64,000 nucleotides of DNA from Corynebacterium sp. HMSC05H05. GTDB lineage: Bacteria; Actinomycetota; Actinomycetes; Mycobacteriales; Mycobacteriaceae. The position numbers and the translations under genes are program-made. The stretch is from contig NZ_KV788407.1 of NCBI RefSeq assembly GCF_001807265.1, positions 55,111 through 119,110 of the forward strand, given 5' to 3'. The notes under the pieces were generated by a model. The model saw only the letters and a list, made by a program, of their open reading frames with translations, did not search any database and had not been told where the DNA came from. Positions within the stretch are counted from its first letter, which is position 1. The number at the start of each line of letters is the position of its first letter. Below are positions 42,706 to 54,297 of this stretch, one piece after another.

Positions 42706-45090
42706 CTAGTTGATCGGGGTGGGCTCGATCTTCCACACGTCCTCGGCGTAGTCGCGAATCGTGCGGTCGGAGGAGAAGCGGCCAGACTCGCAGATGTTGA
42801 TCCAGCACTTGCGGGCCCACTCGTCCGGGTCTGCGTAGTAGTCGGCTGCCATGCGGTCGCGGGCCTCGCGGTAGGCAGCGAAATCGCCGAGCACGTAGTA
42901 GACGTCCTGCTCGCCGTAGCCGTTGTCCTCCAGCAGCGAGGCGCGGATATCGTGGAAGGCGCCGGTGCCGCGGTCGTCCAGGGTGCCGTCGACGAGCGCG
43001 TCGAGCGCGCGCATGAGGCCCGGGGTCTGCTCGGCCACCTGGCGCGGGTTGTAGTGCGACTTCAGCTCCGGCAGCGCCTCCTCGCGGGCGCCGAAGATGT
43101 AGGCGTTGTCCTCGCCGACCGCGTCGACGATTTCCACGTTCGCGCCGTCCATGGTGCCCAGGGTGAGCGCGCCGTTCATCATGAACTTCATGTTCGACGT
43201 GCCCGAGGCCTCCTTGCCGGCGGTGGAGATCTGCTCGGAGACGTCCGTGGCCGGGATGATCTGCTCGGCCGGGGAGACGTTGTAGTTCTCCACAAACACC
43301 ACGTGGATGTACTTCGAGGCATCCGGGTCGTTGTTCACCAGCTCCGCGATGGTGTTGATGAGCTTGATGATGCCCTTGGCGGTGACGTAGCCGGGGGCGG
43401 CCTTCGCGCCGAAGATGAAGGTGCGCTTCGGCACGTCGCGCTCCCCGTCGACCGTGATACGGAAGTACAGGTCCAGGATGTACAGCGCGTTCATCAGCTG
43501 GCGCTTGTACTCGTGCAGGCGCTTGATCTGGGTGTCGTAGATGGAGTCCGGGTCGATCTCCACGCCCTGGCGCGCGGCGATCCACTCGGCGAAGTCGCGC
43601 TTGTTCGCCGCCTTGATGTCGCGGAGTTCGTTCAGGACCTTTGGGTCGTCGACAAGCGGGCGCAGCTCCTTGAGCTTGTCTAGGTCGGTGACCCAGGCGT
43701 CGGAGCCGGAGAGACGGTCAAGGAGTTCGGACAGGCGCGGGTTGCACATGCGCAGCCAGCGGCGCGGGGTGACACCGTTGGTCTTGTTGTTGAAGCGCTC
43801 CGGGTACAGGCCGTGCCAGAAGCCGAGGGTGTCGCGTTTGATGATCTCGGTGTGCAGTGCCGCCACGCCGTTGACGGAGTAGGAGGCGTAGCAGGCGATC
43901 CACGCCATGTGCACGCGACCGTCGTGCACCGGGGAGTAGTGGTGGGCCGTCTCCGCGTCCACGCCGCGGGCCTCCATGTCCAGGCGGTAGCGGCGGTCGA
44001 TCTCTTCCACGATCTCCCAGATGCGCCAGAACAGCTGCTTGAAGATGGACTCTTCCCACGTCTCCAGCGCCTCCTGCAGCACCGTGTGGTTGGTGTAGGC
44101 GAACGTGTGGGTGGTCACCTCCCAGGCCTCGTCCCAGCCGAGGCCGTGCTCGTCCATGAGCAGGCGCATCAGCTCGGGGATGCCTAGCACCGGGTGGGTG
44201 TCGTTGAGCTGGATGGAGTTGTACTTGTGGAAGTCGCGCAGGTCGTCGCCGTGGGCGGTGCGGAAGTCGTCGATAAGCTCCTGCAGTGAGGCGGAGCAGA
44301 AGAAGTACTGCTGGCGCACGCGCAGAAGCTTGCCGGCGTAGGTGGAGTCGTTGGGGTAGAGCACGCGGGTGATGTCGTGGACGGCCTCGCGCTCCAGGAT
44401 CGCGTCGGCGAAGCGCTGGGAGTTGAACGCGTCGTAGTCGAACTCGGCGATCGGGGAGGCGTCCCACAGGCGCAGCGTGCCCACGTTGTCTGTGCCGTAG
44501 CCGGTGATCGGCATGTCGTAGGGGATGGCGCGCACGTGCATGTCGTCGAAGCGCACAATGCGCTGCTCGGAGCCGCGGCGGATGATGAAGGGGTAGAAGG
44601 ACTCCTTCCACGCGTCGGGGTGCTCGCGCTGGAAGCCGTCCTCGAACTCCTGGCGGAACAGCCCGTAGCGGTACAGCAGCCCGTAGCCGGTCAGCGGGAA
44701 ATTCTGCTCGGCGGCGGAATCGAGGAAGCACGCGGCGAGGCGCCCCAGGCCGCCGTTGCCGAGTGCGGCGTCGTGCTCGGCCTCCAGCACGTCCGAAAGC
44801 TCGAAGCCATTCTCTTCGGCGATAGCCTTCGCCTTATCGACGAGCCCAAGGTTAGTCAGGTTATTCAGCAACGCCCGACCCTCCAGGAACTCTGCCGAGA
44901 AGTAGGCCGCACGGCGGGTGTTCTTGTAGGTGTTGCGGGTTTTATCCCAGTCGTCGGCGATCTGCTCGACGGTGGCGGCGGACAGGCCAGTCCAGAACTT
45001 CTTCACCGTGGAATCTTGCGGTGCGCGGCCGGAGAAGCTGCGGACGTGGCCCTCGACGGTCTGCTCGAATGCTGGCTGAGATGCAGTCAT
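42706..45090 (-). CDS. glgP: Glycogen/maltodextrin phosphorylase
   Basis: A 794-residue PLP-dependent phosphorylase releasing glucose-1-phosphate from alpha-1,4-glucans. Seen: LGNGGLGRLAACFLDS near residue 110, and NDTHPVLGIPELMRLL. The PLP lysine is in the block EASGTSNMKFMMNGALTLGT, near residue 640, followed by MDGANVEI. Size is typical of the unregulated bacterial type. TACGCT on the minus strand (45099-45104) lies 8 nt before ATG 45090. Works with GlgX on glycogen. From memory C. glutamicum has glgP2 near pyk, matching this position. Confidence 0.95.
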   Translation of the reverse strand: MTASQPAFEQTVEGHVRSFSGRAPQDSTVKKFWTGLSAATVEQIADDWDKTRNTYKNTRRAAYFSAEFLEGRALLNNLTNLGLVDKAKAIAEENGFELSDVLEAEHDAALGNGGLGRLAACFLDSAAEQNFPLTGYGLLYRYGLFRQEFEDGFQREHPDAWKESFYPFIIRRGSEQRIVRFDDMHVRAIPYDMPITGYGTDNVGTLRLWDASPIAEFDYDAFNSQRFADAILEREAVHDITRVLYPNDSTYAGKLLRVRQQYFFCSASLQELIDDFRTAHGDDLRDFHKYNSIQLNDTHPVLGIPELMRLLMDEHGLGWDEAWEVTTHTFAYTNHTVLQEALETWEESIFKQLFWRIWEIVEEIDRRYRLDMEARGVDAETAHHYSPVHDGRVHMAWIACYASYSVNGVAALHTEIIKRDTLGFWHGLYPERFNNKTNGVTPRRWLRMCNPRLSELLDRLSGSDAWVTDLDKLKELRPLVDDPKVLNELRDIKAANKRDFAEWIAARQGVEIDPDSIYDTQIKRLHEYKRQLMNALYILDLYFRITVDGERDVPKRTFIFGAKAAPGYVTAKGIIKLINTIAELVNNDPDASKYIHVVFVENYNVSPAEQIIPATDVSEQISTAGKEASGTSNMKFMMNGALTLGTMDGANVEIVDAVGEDNAYIFGAREEALPELKSHYNPRQVAEQTPGLMRALDALVDGTLDDRGTGAFHDIRASLLEDNGYGEQDVYYVLGDFAAYREARDRMAADYYADPDEWARKCWINICESGRFSSDRTIRDYAEDVWKIEPTPIN

Positions 45091-45098
45091 GGGTCCCG

Positions 45099-45104
45099 AG
45101 CGTA
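45099..45104 (-). promoter_or_regulatory. -10 box of glgP
   Basis: TACGCT on the minus strand, 8 nt upstream of the start codon, without an SD; leaderless start inferred. Confidence 0.5.
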
Positions 45105-45132
45105 CCGGCGCGATCGGGAACGTGCAGGTGAG

Positions 45133-46386
45133 CTACTTAGCCAGGTAAGTCAGCGCGGCGGTCAGGCCCGCGCGGGTGGAGGCGTCGATGGTGGGCTCGT
45201 ACTCCGGCAGGAAGGTGGACATGTGGTTGACCGGCACGTCCTCGCCGACACGGTCTTCCTCCACGGCCTTGTCCCACACGTCGTGGGGCGTGCAGCCGAT
45301 AAGCCAGAAGAAATACGGCGCGCCGTAGGCCTGGCCGATGACGGGGAAGTCCTCCGAGACGGTCTTCGGGTCGGCGGTGACGGAGGCGTCGCCGAAGACG
45401 CCGTCGAACTGCTCGCGCACGCGGGTGAAGACTTCCTCGTCGTTGTCCAGCAGCTCGCCGTGGGCGAAAAAGGAGATCATGGCCTGGTCCAACGAGCCGG
45501 ACGCCAGCACCTCGGCGTGGACCACGCGCTTGATGGCGGAGTACACCTTCGCCTTGACCCGGTCGGAGTAGAAGCGGCAGTTCAGCACCAGCTCGGCCTC
45601 GCCCGGGATGATGTTGTTGGTGGTGCCGGCGTGCATGCTGGCCACGGTGACCACGGCAAAGTCCGCGGGGTCCACCTCGCGGCCCACGATGGCCTGCAGG
45701 CGGGCGATGATCATCGCGGCGGTGTAGGTGGGGTCGATGGCGTTGTGCGGCATGGAGCCGTGGGCGGCGCGGCCCGGGATCTTGATGCGGATGGAGTCGC
45801 AGGCGGCGAACTGGGGGCCCGGCTTGGACATCACCTCGCCGGCGCGGCCCGGCATGACGTGCTGACCGAAGACCACGTCCGGTGCGGGCACCTTCTCGGT
45901 CAGGCCGCCGTCGGCCATGTCCTGGGCGCCGGCGCCGATCTCCTCGCCCGGCTGGAACAGGGCGATGAACGTGCCGGACCAGTGCTCGCGGGTGTTGTCC
46001 ATAAAGTCGCACATGCTCAAAAGCGCGGTGGTGTGGATGTCGTGGCCGCAGGCGTGCATGGTGCCCACGGTCTGCCCGTCCGCGGTCTTGGCCACCTTGT
46101 GGGAGGCGTACGGCGCGCCGGTCTGCTCGGTCACCGGCAGGCCGTCGAAGTCCGCGCGGTGCATCACGGTCGGGCCCTCGCCGTTTTCGAAGACGGCGCA
46201 GATGCCGAACTTGCCGATCGGGGCGATGACTTCGCAGTCGAAGCGTGACAGCTCCATCATCAGGCGGCTGTAGGTCTCCTCCTCCTGCAAGGACAGCTCC
46301 GGGTTGGCGTGCAGCAGCTCGTAGAGGCGGCGCTGCCACACCTCGTCCACGGAGTAGGAGCGCAAAATCTCGGAAATATTACTCAA
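45133..46386 (-). CDS. M20-family amidohydrolase / aminoacylase
   Basis: A 417-residue zinc-dependent amidohydrolase of the M20D type. Metal- and substrate-binding blocks: HRADFDGLP, MHACGHDIHTTALL, FQPGEEIGAGAQDM and FGQHVMPGRAGE, then the dimerisation domain starting KIPGRAAHGSMPHNAIDP and the closing MSTFLPEYEPTID. It is clearly related to N-acyl-amino-acid hydrolases, including the axillary odour-releasing aminoacylase AgaA known from Corynebacterium striatum. The exact substrate cannot be told. The start is a TTG at 46386 with GGAGAG upstream, 3 bases after the GalT-like gene. Confidence 0.88.
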   Translation of the reverse strand: MSNISEILRSYSVDEVWQRRLYELLHANPELSLQEEETYSRLMMELSRFDCEVIAPIGKFGICAVFENGEGPTVMHRADFDGLPVTEQTGAPYASHKVAKTADGQTVGTMHACGHDIHTTALLSMCDFMDNTREHWSGTFIALFQPGEEIGAGAQDMADGGLTEKVPAPDVVFGQHVMPGRAGEVMSKPGPQFAACDSIRIKIPGRAAHGSMPHNAIDPTYTAAMIIARLQAIVGREVDPADFAVVTVASMHAGTTNNIIPGEAELVLNCRFYSDRVKAKVYSAIKRVVHAEVLASGSLDQAMISFFAHGELLDNDEEVFTRVREQFDGVFGDASVTADPKTVSEDFPVIGQAYGAPYFFWLIGCTPHDVWDKAVEEDRVGEDVPVNHMSTFLPEYEPTIDASTRAGLTAALTYLAK

Positions 46387-46389
46387 AAC

Positions 46390-47730
46390 TCATCTCTCCA
46401 AATTTGGGTTATATCGCAATAGGTTGGGCGCCGGGGTGCATTCCTCGGCGATGCGCAAGGACGCGGACACGTGGCCGTCGCTACGCAATGTGCGAAGTGC
46501 CGCGGTGGCGCGGTCGCGCATGTCAAACGGCGAGAGCGTGTTCACGTAAATCTGCGTGCCGCCCTCGAAGCCGGCGAGGGTGGAGATGCGCCATTTCAGG
46601 TTGATGCGCCACGGCATGGGCACGTCCAGGTCCACGGGGCGGTAGTGCCATTCCTCGTTGGTGGCCACCTGCCCGCCGGTGGCGGCGTGCGCCGCGTGCA
46701 ACAGGTCGGACACCGCGCGGACCTCTTCGTCCGTGTGCTCCCACGGCTCGCTGGCGCGGGACTTCGAGTACACCGTCATGGTGGGGTAGCGGTGGCCCAC
46801 GCCGGCGGTGAGGATGGCGTGGTCGTTCTCCGCGATCACCAGGTTTTGGTAGAACGCGTGGTTGACGCCCCAGTCGTTGTACAGGTTCAAATTCTGGCGC
46901 AGTTTCGCCGTCTCGGTCTCGGCGTTGACTCCGCGCTCGTCGATGGCCACCAGCTGCTTGTGCAGGTGCTCGAACGACGCGCCGGCGGGCGAGAGCCAGT
47001 TTTGAAACACCACCACGTAGCGGGCGTAGGTGTGCTGCTCCACCAAGTCGCGCAGCGAATCAACGGTGAACGCGATGAAGCGGTAGTGCTCCTCCGGGGT
47101 CAGCGACCCGGAGCCGGCGAGCTGCGCCGAGTTCTCCGCCCCGTCCACGAAGTGGCGCTGGCCGATGATCACGTCGTGGCCGCCGCCGAAGTACGCCGGG
47201 GCAAGCTCAAGCAGCTCCTCCTCGGGCCGATCCGGGTCCTGTCCCGCCGCGGCCAGGCGTGTGCGCACGATCTCCAAAACATGCTCGCGCCCGGCGGGGT
47301 CCGCCAGGTAGCGCTCCATGTGGCTGCGGCGCGCGGCCGGCATTTCGTAGCCGTAGTTTTTCTGCCAGTAGTCGTAGGAGACAATCTCGAACAGGTTAGG
47401 CACCCGCCGAAACTGCGCGACCGTGTTGTCCAACTCGTCGGGCATGGCGTCGCGCAGGATGGCAAACCCGTCGCCGTCGGCGATGAGCCGCGATTTCTCC
47501 GGCGGGGTGCGCAGCTTGCGCGCTTCGCAGAAATTGCAGGTGTCCGTGTGCGCGCCGGGTGCAAGCGGCTCGGGCGGGGCGCCAGCTGCGGCCAGGGGCC
47601 TGTTGCCGCGCCCCGGCACCGTCCACACCTCCGTGCCGGAGAACGGATTGACCTGCTTTAAAGTCCCGTCCGCCATGGTCCGAAGCGCAACGTGGTACGA
47701 GTGCGCTGGGTTCACGGCGGGGTTGGACAT
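46390..47730 (-). CDS. GalT-like (HIT superfamily) DUF4921 protein
   Basis: A 446-residue protein resembling galactose-1-phosphate uridylyltransferase. A CNFC zinc pair lies near residue 62 (TDTCNFCEARK). VVFQNWLSPAGASFEHLHKQLVAID corresponds to the GalT active-site region, with HLH instead of HPH. Other blocks are YPTMTVYSKS and HYRPVDLDVPMPWRINLKWRIST. It fits the uncharacterised DUF4921 family of actinobacteria. ATG 47730 is chosen; the long upstream extension to 47919 overlaps the divergent gene at 47762. Likely nucleotidyl transferase or phosphorylase on a sugar phosphate or nucleotide (inference). Probably cotranscribed with the M20 gene. Confidence 0.75.
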   Translation of the reverse strand: MSNPAVNPAHSYHVALRTMADGTLKQVNPFSGTEVWTVPGRGNRPLAAAGAPPEPLAPGAHTDTCNFCEARKLRTPPEKSRLIADGDGFAILRDAMPDELDNTVAQFRRVPNLFEIVSYDYWQKNYGYEMPAARRSHMERYLADPAGREHVLEIVRTRLAAAGQDPDRPEEELLELAPAYFGGGHDVIIGQRHFVDGAENSAQLAGSGSLTPEEHYRFIAFTVDSLRDLVEQHTYARYVVVFQNWLSPAGASFEHLHKQLVAIDERGVNAETETAKLRQNLNLYNDWGVNHAFYQNLVIAENDHAILTAGVGHRYPTMTVYSKSRASEPWEHTDEEVRAVSDLLHAAHAATGGQVATNEEWHYRPVDLDVPMPWRINLKWRISTLAGFEGGTQIYVNTLSPFDMRDRATAALRTLRSDGHVSASLRIAEECTPAPNLLRYNPNLER

Positions 47731-47748
47731 GCCCGCAACCATACCGGT

Positions 47749-47754
47749 TAGCCT
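47749..47754 (+). promoter_or_regulatory. -10 box of the small conserved gene at 47762
   Basis: TAGCCT lies 7 nt before the ATG; leaderless start inferred. Confidence 0.45.
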
Positions 47755-48120
47755 TACACGCATGTCTGTGATCCAATTCGACGTCCTCGTCCCACCCACC
47801 GTCGCCGGCGAGGTCAAAGAGGTCTTCCAGCGCGCACTCGACATCCTCGTGCACCGGGAGATGCTCACCGCGGGCACGGTGGAGATGGAGCAGGTGCGTA
47901 TCGACGACTCCGTGCGCACGCAGCTGGCCGAAACCTACGAGCGGGACCGGGGTGAAGACCCCGCGGAAGCGGAGGTGTTCCGCTACAGCATCACGCCCGA
48001 GGGGGCGGACAGCCTCAACCGCCTGGCCATGGGCCTGTCGCGCATCCTCACCCCGAAGGCGGACCTGCCGCGCGACCCGGTGATGCTGGAAGACCAGGAC
48101 CGGTTCGAATCGCCCTCGAT

Positions 48121-50707
<2,587 letters not shown>

Positions 50708-50719
50708 CGCTCTAGCGGG

Positions 50720-50725
50720 TACGCT
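50720..50725 (+). promoter_or_regulatory. -10 box of sepIVA
   Basis: TACGCT lies 8 nt before the ATG at 50734; leaderless start inferred. Confidence 0.5.
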
Positions 50726-50733
50726 TAGGCACC

Positions 50734-51456
50734 ATGTACCGCGTTTTTGAAGCCCTGGATGAGCTAGTTCAGACCCTGGAGCAGGCCTATGGCGTGCCCA
50801 TGACCTCCAATTGCATGGTTCCCCGCAACGAGATGCTTGGGCTTCTCGACGACCTCCGCAACGCCCTGCCCGTCGACTTGGACGACGCGCAGGACGTGCT
50901 GGACAAGCAGGACGAGATCCTGCGCGGGGCGCAGGACCGCGCCGACATGCTCGTCGGCGACGCGGAGGAGGATGCCCGCCGCATTGTCTCCGACGCCCAC
51001 TCCGAATCCGAGTCCATGCTCTCCGACGCGCAGGCGCGCGCGACCAACCTGGTCACCGACGCGGAGGAAGAATCCAACATGATGGTCACCCAGGCGCAGA
51101 ACGTGGCGGAGATGACCGTGACCAACGCCCAGCGCGAGGCCGACAACATCGTCGAGTCCGGCAACGCCGAGTACCAGCGCACCGTGGACAAGGGCCTGGC
51201 GGAGCAGGAGCGCCTCATCTCGGAGTCCGAGGTCATGCGCCGCGCCGACGAGGAGGCGCACCGCTTGGTGGACGAGGCGACGGCCGAGTCCAACCGTCTG
51301 CGCTCCGAGTGCGACGACTACGTCGACTCCAAGCTCGCCGAGTTTGAGGAGGGGCTGCGTAATGTGCTGCAGACCGTCTCCTCCGACCGCTCAGCGCTGC
51401 GCCGCGGCGCGGGTGCCGCTGGCGCTGCGGCTCGCGGCCGCCGCGACGAGTATTAA
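50734..51456 (+). CDS. sepIVA: DivIVA-like septum protein SepIVA
   Basis: A 240-residue coiled-coil protein. The N-terminus (MYRVFEALDELVQTLEQAYGVPM) is followed by a long helical region rich in Ala, Glu, Asp and Arg with heptad spacing (about residues 55-215). The C-terminus is Ala/Arg/Gly-rich. Gene order sepIVA-DUF177-rnc-mutM-smc equals Rv2927c-Rv2926c-rnc-fpg-smc in M. tuberculosis, where Rv2927c is the essential cell-division factor SepIVA. Identity rests on that synteny plus the coiled-coil form. Confidence 0.8.
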   Translation: MYRVFEALDELVQTLEQAYGVPMTSNCMVPRNEMLGLLDDLRNALPVDLDDAQDVLDKQDEILRGAQDRADMLVGDAEEDARRIVSDAHSESESMLSDAQARATNLVTDAEEESNMMVTQAQNVAEMTVTNAQREADNIVESGNAEYQRTVDKGLAEQERLISESEVMRRADEEAHRLVDEATAESNRLRSECDDYVDSKLAEFEEGLRNVLQTVSSDRSALRRGAGAAGAAARGRRDEY

Positions 51457-51460
51457 CGGG

Positions 51461-51466
51461 TAGTCT
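51461..51466 (+). promoter_or_regulatory. -10 box of the DUF177 gene
   Basis: TAGTCT lies 9 nt before the ATG at 51476. Confidence 0.4.
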
Positions 51467-51475
51467 GTTGCCGTT

Positions 51476-52012
51476 ATGTCTACCAACCCTTTCGTATTCG
51501 ACGTCAGCGACGTCCTTGGCAGCGACGGCACGCCAGAGACAGTGACGCAGACGGGCCCGTCCCCGTCGCGCATCGGCCCGCAAATGATCGCGATCCCTGA
51601 AGGGCGCGAGGTTGAGGTTGAGGCGACCCTGATCCCGCTGGGCTCCGGCGTGATGGTGGATGCCACCGCGACCGCGCAGCTCGAGGGGCAGTGCGTGCGC
51701 TGCTTGAAGAAGCTCACCCCGACCGAGACGCTGCGCATCTCGGAGGTGTTTTCCGCCTCCGACGACTTCATCACCGGCGACAGCGAGGAAGACGAGGACC
51801 AGGGCTCCGGCGACGAGATCCGCAAGGTTGTCGACGGCACCGTGGACTTAGAGCAGGCGTTCGTGGACGAGGCCGGCATGAACTGGCCGTTCAACCCCAC
51901 CTGCGAGCCGGAGTGCGAGGGCGACACCGACGTGCCGGCCCCCGACGCGGTCGAGGGCGAGGAGAACAACCTGGTCGACCCGCGCTGGGCCGGCCTGGAG
52001 AAGTTCCTGTGA
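51476..52012 (+). CDS. DUF177 / YceD family protein
   Basis: A 178-residue acidic protein of the DUF177 family, whose members are linked to 23S rRNA metabolism and stand next to rpmF or rnc in many bacteria. Seen: GQCVRCLKKLTPTETLRISEVF with the conserved Cys pair (about residues 74-77), DLEQAFVDEAGMNWPFNPTCEPECEG with a second Cys pair, and the closing DPRWAGLEKFL, a family hallmark. Its TGA overlaps the GTG of rnc (GTGA), so the two are translationally coupled. No L32 gene (rpmF) lies between them here. Confidence 0.9.
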   Translation: MSTNPFVFDVSDVLGSDGTPETVTQTGPSPSRIGPQMIAIPEGREVEVEATLIPLGSGVMVDATATAQLEGQCVRCLKKLTPTETLRISEVFSASDDFITGDSEEDEDQGSGDEIRKVVDGTVDLEQAFVDEAGMNWPFNPTCEPECEGDTDVPAPDAVEGEENNLVDPRWAGLEKFL

Positions 52013-52776
52013 GCCGCTCGAAGAAGAACAAGGGCAACGCGGACGAGCTGTGGGAGCAGGCGTTTGACGCCGTCGACCACACCCCGCTCATCGCGCACCT
52101 CGGCGTGGAGATCGAACGCGAGAGCCTGAAGCTCGCGCTGACCCACCGCTCGTTCGCCAACGAGCACGGGCACCTGCCCAATAACGAACGCCTGGAGTTC
52201 GTCGGCGACGCCGTGTTGGGCCTGTCCGTGGCAACCAAGCTGTTCGAGCTGTACCCGTCGCGCCCGGAATCCGACCTGTCGCCGATGCGCGCGGCCATCG
52301 TCTCTCGCTACGGTCTGGCGGACATCGCCCGCGAGATCGACCTGGGCGCCCACGTGCTCATCGGCAAGGGTGAGGAGCTCACCGGCGGCCGCGAGAAGGA
52401 GTCGATCCTCGCGGACACCACCGAGGCCATCTTCGGTGCGATCTACTTGCAGCACGGCTTCGAGCCGGCGCGCGACGTGATTCTCAAGCTTTTCGACGAG
52501 AAGCTCCGCACCGCCACCGTGAACAAGAAGCACCACGACTGGAAGACCGACCTGCAGGTGCGCCTGGCCGAGCTGAAGCTGCCGGTGGCCGAGTACGTCT
52601 CCGAAGCGTCCGGCCCCGAGCACAACCAGACGTTCACCGCGCAGGCGCTGGTGGGCGGCGTTTCCCGCGGCATCGGCACCGGCCCGAACAAGAAACTGGC
52701 GGAGCAGGAGGCGGCCCACCAGGCGGTGCTGTACCTGCGCGACCACGCTGCGGAGGCCGTTCGCGGCAATGCCTGA
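52009..52776 (+). CDS. rnc: Ribonuclease III
   Basis: A 255-residue double-strand-specific endoribonuclease that processes rRNA precursors. The signature NERLEFVGDAVLGLSV is near residue 60 with the catalytic Asp; DTTEAIFGAIYL holds the second acidic cluster. The C-terminal double-strand RNA-binding domain (WKTDLQVRLAELKLPVAEYV ... GTGPNKKLAEQEAAHQAVLYL) is complete. GTG 52009 overlaps the DUF177 stop by 4 bases, and the gene overlaps mutM by 8. A tight operon. Confidence 0.95.
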   Translation: MSRSKKNKGNADELWEQAFDAVDHTPLIAHLGVEIERESLKLALTHRSFANEHGHLPNNERLEFVGDAVLGLSVATKLFELYPSRPESDLSPMRAAIVSRYGLADIAREIDLGAHVLIGKGEELTGGREKESILADTTEAIFGAIYLQHGFEPARDVILKLFDEKLRTATVNKKHHDWKTDLQVRLAELKLPVAEYVSEASGPEHNQTFTAQALVGGVSRGIGTGPNKKLAEQEAAHQAVLYLRDHAAEAVRGNA

Positions 52777-53590
52777 GCTGCCCGAAGTTGAGGTGGTGCG
52801 CCGCGGGCTGGACCAGCACGTGGTCGGCCGCACCTTCCAGCGCGTGGAGGTGCTGCACCCCCGCGCCGCCCGCGGCAACACCGTGGACCTGGAGCAAACC
52901 CTGCCCGGCCTGACTATCACCGGCACCGGCCGCCGCGGCAAATACATGTGGTTCACGCTCAGCGACGGCGCAGCACTCCTCGTGCATTTGCGCATGAGCG
53001 GGCAGATGCTCGTCGCAAAGCATGGCACCGTCACCTCGCCGCACCTGCGCATCCGTGCGGACATGGGGGAGGTGGAGCTGGATTTTGTGGACCAGCGCAC
53101 CTTCGGGTTCTGGCAGTACACGCAGCTTGAGGGCGGTATCCCGCAGCCTGCGCTCCACGTCGCCCCCGACCCGTTCGAGGACGACTTCGACCTGCGCGAG
53201 ACCGCCCGCGCGATGCGGCGCAGAAAGTCACCGCTGAAGAACGTGCTGCTAAACCAGGAGGTGGTCAGCGGCATCGGCTCCATCTACGCCGACGAAGCGA
53301 TGTGGGCCGCGCGCCTGAAGCCTTGGCGCAGCGCCAAGACCATGCGGCAGCGCGACGCGGAGGCCGTGCTGGACGCCTCGCGCGAGGTGATGGCCCGTTC
53401 GCTGGAGCAGGGCGGCACCAGCTTCGACTCGCTGTACGTCAACGTCAACGGCGCGTCCGGGTACTTCTCCCGCTCGCTCAACGCCTACGGGCAGGCGGAC
53501 AAACCCTGCGCGCGCTGCGGCACCCCGATCGAGCGCGTGACGGTCGGCGGGCGCTCCAGCTACTACTGCCCGGTCTGCCAGGTGCTGTAG
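52769..53590 (+). CDS. mutM: Formamidopyrimidine-DNA glycosylase
   Basis: A 273-residue bifunctional glycosylase/AP lyase that excises oxidised purines. The catalytic Pro and Glu are at the N-terminus (MPELPEVEVVRRGL). LHVAPDPFEDDF and the helix-two-turn-helix block LLNQEVVSGIGSIYADEAMW are present, and the C-terminal zinc finger (CARCGTPIERV ... YYCPVCQVL) has all four cysteines. Length is normal. Overlap with rnc suggests cotranscription. Confidence 0.96.
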   Translation: MPELPEVEVVRRGLDQHVVGRTFQRVEVLHPRAARGNTVDLEQTLPGLTITGTGRRGKYMWFTLSDGAALLVHLRMSGQMLVAKHGTVTSPHLRIRADMGEVELDFVDQRTFGFWQYTQLEGGIPQPALHVAPDPFEDDFDLRETARAMRRRKSPLKNVLLNQEVVSGIGSIYADEAMWAARLKPWRSAKTMRQRDAEAVLDASREVMARSLEQGGTSFDSLYVNVNGASGYFSRSLNAYGQADKPCARCGTPIERVTVGGRSSYYCPVCQVL

Positions 53591-53598
53591 CGCGCGAG

Positions 53599-53604
53599 TA
53601 CGGT
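53599..53604 (+). promoter_or_regulatory. -10 box of the flavin reductase gene
   Basis: TACGGT lies 8 nt before the ATG at 53613; leaderless start inferred. Confidence 0.45.
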
Positions 53605-53612
53605 GGTGCGAC

Positions 53613-54119
53613 ATGGTTGATCAGTCAGCATTCAAAGACGCAATGAGCCAGCTGGCTGCCGCGGTGGCGATCGTGACCACCGGTTCCGCGACAGACCCGC
53701 ACGGCACCACCGTCAGCGCGTTTATGTCCCTGTCGCTGGATCCGCCGATGGTGCTGGTGTCGCTGGACAAGAGGTCGTCGCTGTTGGCGTTGTTGGCCGA
53801 AGGGGCGTCGATAGGCATTAATGTGCTCTCCACCGAGCAGAACCTGCTCGCGCGGCGCTTTGCTAGCAAGGGCGTGGACCGCTTCGCGGGGGTGGAGTGG
53901 GCGATGGCCGACGGCGCGCCGCAGCTGACCGGCAACCACACGTGGGTGGCCGGGCAGGTCTCGCAAATGATCGAGGCGGGCGACCATGTGCTCGTGCTTG
54001 TCGACGTCACCGCAACCGACGTGAACACCAACTGCCCGCTGCTGTACTGGCAGCGCGAGTTTGGCACCCACGGCGCGATTCAGCCCGGCGAGGTGTGCAC
54101 CCCGGCGGTGGAGGGGTAG
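53613..54119 (+). CDS. Flavin reductase family protein
   Basis: A 168-residue FMN-binding split-barrel protein of the flavin-reductase-like family. Seen: FKDAMSQLAAAVAIVTTGS, HGTTVSAFMSLSLDPPMVLVSLDKRSS with the flavin-binding loop (about residues 30-56), INVLSTEQ and the C-terminal PLLYWQREFG. Such enzymes supply reduced flavin to monooxygenases, but no partner is adjacent. ASIG at about residues 66-69 uses the rare ATA codon in a copy of the dispersed 10-mer. Confidence 0.85.
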   Translation: MVDQSAFKDAMSQLAAAVAIVTTGSATDPHGTTVSAFMSLSLDPPMVLVSLDKRSSLLALLAEGASIGINVLSTEQNLLARRFASKGVDRFAGVEWAMADGAPQLTGNHTWVAGQVSQMIEAGDHVLVLVDVTATDVNTNCPLLYWQREFGTHGAIQPGEVCTPAVEG

Positions 54120-54134
54120 GGCTTTTTGCGTCCC

Positions 54135-54159
54135 GTTTGCGCCCCTTTTCTGCGCAAAC
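54135..54159. terminator. Hairpin after the flavin reductase gene
   Basis: GTTTGCGC / GCGCAAAC (54135-54142 and 54152-54159), 8-bp stem with a 9-base loop CCCTTTTCT. There is no downstream T-run. Probably ends the transcript from the flavin reductase gene. Confidence 0.5.
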
Positions 54160-54291
54160 CCTGAGGAGCAAAGGGTGAGTTTGCCCAATTTTGGGCCGTA
54201 GTAGGGGGTGCTTCCTCTGGGTTTGTGAGAGCGGGTGCGGTGGAGGGGGAGCTCAAAGCCCCGTCGTTGTGTGATGTGGGCAACCTGGCGA

Positions 54292-54297
54292 TACACT
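54292..54297 (+). promoter_or_regulatory. -10 box of the symporter gene
   Basis: TACACT lies 7 nt before the ATG at 54305, with a TTGTGT-like -35 about 18 bases upstream (54268-54273). Leaderless start inferred. Confidence 0.6.
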
